From Hyphomicrobiales bacterium (GTDB lineage Bacteria; Pseudomonadota; Alphaproteobacteria; Rhizobiales; Rhizobiaceae): 41,411 bases of DNA. The stretch spans positions 1 through 41,411 of the forward strand of contig JAJFHU010000036.1 in the NCBI GenBank assembly GCA_021775455.1, in the 5' to 3' direction. Every line of letters starts with the position of its first letter. The first letter of the stretch is position 1. The notes beneath the pieces were generated by a model. That model was not told the origin of the DNA, searched no databases, and saw nothing but the letters and a program-made list of their open reading frames with translations. Shown here piece by piece: positions 39,053 to 41,411 of this stretch. A program made the translations under genes and the position numbers.

Positions 39053-39195
39053 GTCAAACTACCAAATTCACTTACCGCATATCGGCAGTCCCATTTGGAT
39101 ATGTTGACTTGAATTAGGTGGCATTTCCAACACTCAAAGCCCGTTGTCCGGAGACCGCGAAATCCGCCCATACCAAAACAGAATCGAGAAAAATT

Positions 39196-40440
39196 ATGAA
39201 TCCGAAAACACTTTTAATAGGGTCCATGACGTCGATCTTACTGGTTACAGGTGCAAAATCTGCAGACGTAATCGTGTATGAGCCAGAGCCGGTTGAGTTT
39301 GTCCGTATCTGCGATGCCTATGGAAATGGTTTCTTCTATATTCCCGGCACCGAAACATGTATCGGTTTCAATGGCTTCGTGCGCTCAAGTTACGAAAAAG
39401 TTCATATTGATGGCGATTATGACACCGACACGACAAATGCGGGTGGCGTTGTCAACGGCGTTAGTTCTACCTTTTGGGGGCAGCGTGCCAGGCTTAATTT
39501 GGATACAAGAAATGAAACCGACTGGGGAACGCTTCGAGCTCAGTATCGACTTGAAGCGGGCGATTCAAACACCGATGCCGATATCGACATGGATCGAGCG
39601 CTAATTTCCATTGCCGGATTTCGGTTTGGTTTTACTGATAATTATTGGATTTCCAACCATAATTATGCAGGGACGGATTTTCCGGGCATTGGAGGCACTT
39701 TCTCTGGTGGTTTGCTGGATGAAGGCTGGTATGGATTTGATGACGCCACCATCATTGACTACACTCTGGCGACGAATGGCCTTGCAATTACAATTGGGGC
39801 AGAGGATCCTCGTATTTCAGTCGGCGGGGGCGGTGGAAACGCAACCAACAATGGCGGCAGGGACGGGCGGGCCAACTTTTATGCCGGCTTCAATTACTCG
39901 GGTTCTTGGGGAAATCTGGCATTTACCGCGGTACATGATTCACTTGCACCGGATAATTCAGGCACGGACGCAGCATCTGGTGGTGTAGGGGCTAATTTTG
40001 GCGGGTGGGCATATAAGACTAGCCTGGACTTGAAGCTTGACGAGTGGCTGGCGGGTGGTTCGATTCATGTCATGTATATGTGGGATGGCGAGTACAATAC
40101 AGATTATCTGCATAATTATGCGATGGTGAACGACATGGAATCCATTTTCCAGATTGCTGGTCAAATAAAACTCGATGACCAATTCAAGGTTATCGCCCAG
40201 TATTCTCTTGCACATGGAGACGATGGCGGAACCCTGAACGGTGTAGCCGGAGGGGAAGGGGACGCCTGGATTGGATCAGTCGGTCTTACCTGGTCTCCGG
40301 TTGAGTTGTTTTCTATCAGTGCTTCATATTTCTTCGGCGAAGTGGATAACACTGCCGGTGATGGAACAAGTGCGCTGGATCTGCCCCGCACTTCATATGA
40401 CTTCGATGGCTTCTTTGTCGGCGTACGCCGCGATTTATGA
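39196..40440 (+). CDS. Outer-membrane porin (Porin_2-like)
   Basis: About 414 residues from the ATG at 39196; the frame is open from 39118, but that start precedes the signal peptide. Signal: MNPKTLLIGSMTSILLVTGAKS then ADVIVYEPEPVEFVRICDAYGNGFFYIPGTETCIGFNGFVR, the well-known N-terminus of rhizobial Omp2/RopA-type porins with two conserved Cys. The remainder alternates polar and aromatic residues, with a Gly-rich stretch VGGGGGNATNNGGRDGRANF probably in a loop. The end FFVGVRRDL lacks the usual final Phe. Its place in the cluster suggests uptake of a small polar compound. Confidence 0.93.
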   Translation: MNPKTLLIGSMTSILLVTGAKSADVIVYEPEPVEFVRICDAYGNGFFYIPGTETCIGFNGFVRSSYEKVHIDGDYDTDTTNAGGVVNGVSSTFWGQRARLNLDTRNETDWGTLRAQYRLEAGDSNTDADIDMDRALISIAGFRFGFTDNYWISNHNYAGTDFPGIGGTFSGGLLDEGWYGFDDATIIDYTLATNGLAITIGAEDPRISVGGGGGNATNNGGRDGRANFYAGFNYSGSWGNLAFTAVHDSLAPDNSGTDAASGGVGANFGGWAYKTSLDLKLDEWLAGGSIHVMYMWDGEYNTDYLHNYAMVNDMESIFQIAGQIKLDDQFKVIAQYSLAHGDDGGTLNGVAGGEGDAWIGSVGLTWSPVELFSISASYFFGEVDNTAGDGTSALDLPRTSYDFDGFFVGVRRDL

Positions 40441-40448
40441 GTAACAAT

Positions 40449-40479
40449 TCCGGTGTCACGTGTTTGTGTAACGACCGGA
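40449..40479 (+). terminator. Weak hairpin after the porin gene
   Basis: Arms TCCGGT (40449-40454) and ACCGGA (40474-40479) around a 19-base loop, nine bases after the stop. No T run. The remaining gap to 40730 is AT-rich and holds no gene that I can support; a promoter for the next operon is likely there. Confidence 0.4.
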
Positions 40480-40730
40480 TCGCCATGATATTAGTTTCCA
40501 GACATTACAGCCCATATTTGTTCCTATAGGTGTAGTATCTCGGATCGGTTTGAATTTTAGCTTTGTGCCATAGTTGTATCTAAATGCGATCAAACCATTT
40601 TGCGTTTCATAAATTGCAACTGTTAATTGCGCTATTTCAACCTAATCAAATCTCCAATAACACCCCAATTATGTCTCCTAGCCATTTCATGACGAAATGA
40701 GCCAACATCAATATTTTCAAGGAGATAATC

Positions 40731-41279
40731 ATGCAACGCATAAATCAAGTGAACCCGGCAGATGCACCGGCAAACGTAAAACCAACACTCGACGCCGTAA
40801 AGACCAAGCTCGGCATGGTACCGAACATCTTTAAAACCATGGCACAATCACCAGCCGTATTGAACGGATATTTGGCGCTCTCTGGCTCTTTCGCCGAGGG
40901 GAAACTTTCCGCAGCTTTGCGTGAACAGATTGCTTTGGTTACGGCAGGTCACAGTGGTTGCAATTATTGCGCTTCAGCGCATAGCGCACTCGGCAAAATG
41001 GCAGGGCTTGAAGCAGACGAGATGCAACGCAACCTTTCGGGCAATGCCTCTGATGCCAAAACACAAGCAGCGTTGGCATTTGCCAGTAAACTAGTCGTTA
41101 ACCGTGGCCATGTCAGCGACGCCGACATTAATTCAGTTAAGGCTGCTGGTTACTCAGAGGAAGAGATGCTTGAGATTTTTGGCAATGTCGCCGCCAACTT
41201 GTTCACCAACTACTTCAACCATCTTGCTGGCACAGAAATTGATTTTCCTCGTGTCGACGCCATTGCCGAAGCTGCTTGA
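40731..41279 (+). CDS. Carboxymuconolactone decarboxylase / AhpD-like protein
   Basis: 182 residues. The AhpD core motif is seen: GHSGCNYCASAH with Cys77-x2-Cys80 and His84, and the preceding Glu in LREQIALVTA. This thiol pair supports peroxidase or reductase chemistry. INQVNPADAPANVKPTLDAVKTKLGMVPNIF is a usual N-terminus of this family. The C-terminal NYFNHLAGTEIDFP matches the tail of the 91-residue protein at 37223. AAGGAGAT precedes the ATG. It is followed after 23 bases by an NTF2-like gene, so the two are probably co-transcribed. Confidence 0.93.
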   Translation: MQRINQVNPADAPANVKPTLDAVKTKLGMVPNIFKTMAQSPAVLNGYLALSGSFAEGKLSAALREQIALVTAGHSGCNYCASAHSALGKMAGLEADEMQRNLSGNASDAKTQAALAFASKLVVNRGHVSDADINSVKAAGYSEEEMLEIFGNVAANLFTNYFNHLAGTEIDFPRVDAIAEAA

Positions 41280-41302
41280 ATGAAATTTACAAGGAGACAA
41301 TC

Positions 41303-41411
41303 ATGAGCAAGACAACAATAGATGAGAGCACCGCTATCGCGCAGACCGTACAGCACTACATTGATGGTGCAATATCTGGCAAAGGCGATGAGATGAAACC
41401 GGCTTTTCACG
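41303..41411 (+). CDS. NTF2-like (lumazine-binding-like) protein, 5' part only
   Basis: Thirty-six codons are in the window. AAGGAG precedes the ATG. The start MSKTTIDESTAIAQTVQHYI is followed by DGAISGKGDEMKPAFH. The pattern V-x2-YI-DG-x2-SG-x3-M-x2-AFH is that of SnoaL/NTF2-fold proteins of the putative lumazine-binding group. The rest lies beyond the right edge. These proteins often sit beside CMD or cysteine-hydrolase genes; function unknown. Confidence 0.7.
   Translation, partial: MSKTTIDESTAIAQTVQHYIDGAISGKGDEMKPAFH

Noticed and set aside
40480-40730. Possible small gene or RNA in the porin-CMD gap
   Set aside because: AT-rich with frequent stops in all frames and no ribosome site that pairs with a plausible frame; most likely promoter DNA.
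33452-41411. Defence island or prophage
   Set aside because: No nuclease, helicase, integrase, toxin-antitoxin or phage structural gene is visible; the products are redox, transport and exported proteins.

Overview
The window looks like chromosomal DNA of an alphaproteobacterium, most likely of the order Hyphomicrobiales (Rhizobiales) and perhaps marine or soil-living. The evidence is gene content and order: an IalB-type protein beside an aa3 cytochrome oxidase operon, a CcrM-type GANTC methyltransferase, a mutY-dciA-dsbA-smc block, a type II homoserine kinase, and a porin of the rhizobial Porin_2 kind. Genus cannot be decided by reading alone.

Layout. (1) 1-730: the 5' end of an IS30-family transposase runs off the left edge, next to ialB. 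(2) 1050-10383: coxB, coxA, ctaB, a 54-residue membrane protein, ctaG and coxC form the terminal oxidase operon and end at a clear terminator. DUF983, SURF1, ispH, thrB and rnhA follow on the same strand, then a convergent 1-Cys peroxiredoxin. (3) 10447-19877: a DsbD-N-like periplasmic protein, YqgE, a seven-TM PAS-GGDEF-EAL protein, a GNAT acetyltransferase, an M16 protease, threonine synthase, a lipoprotein and a HAD hydrolase. (4) 19977-30242: ccrM, then a VOC protein, malonyl-CoA synthetase and a metallo-beta-lactamase-fold hydrolase, then mutY, dciA-like, dsbA-like and smc. (5) 30260-33393: a DMT permease, a second HAD hydrolase, an unknown 135-residue protein and a DUF1499 membrane protein.

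(6) 33452-41411 is the accessory part. A LysR regulator diverges from a VOC protein and a PPOX-ferredoxin-reductase fusion. Downstream of LysR lie a small exported Cys/His protein, a 91-residue protein, an exported YHS-domain protein, a Tat-exported isochorismatase-like cysteine hydrolase, a porin, an AhpD/CMD-like protein and the start of an NTF2-like protein. Four of these products carry export signals. The set reads as an envelope plus cytoplasm module for taking up or detoxifying a small reactive or aromatic compound under LysR control. That function is inferred. Nearly every gene junction in this cluster carries its own inverted repeat, and the 91-residue protein shares a C-terminal tail with the CMD-like protein encoded 3 kb away.

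I saw no tRNA, rRNA or CRISPR array. All coordinates and motifs were read by eye; no similarity search or folding program was run.
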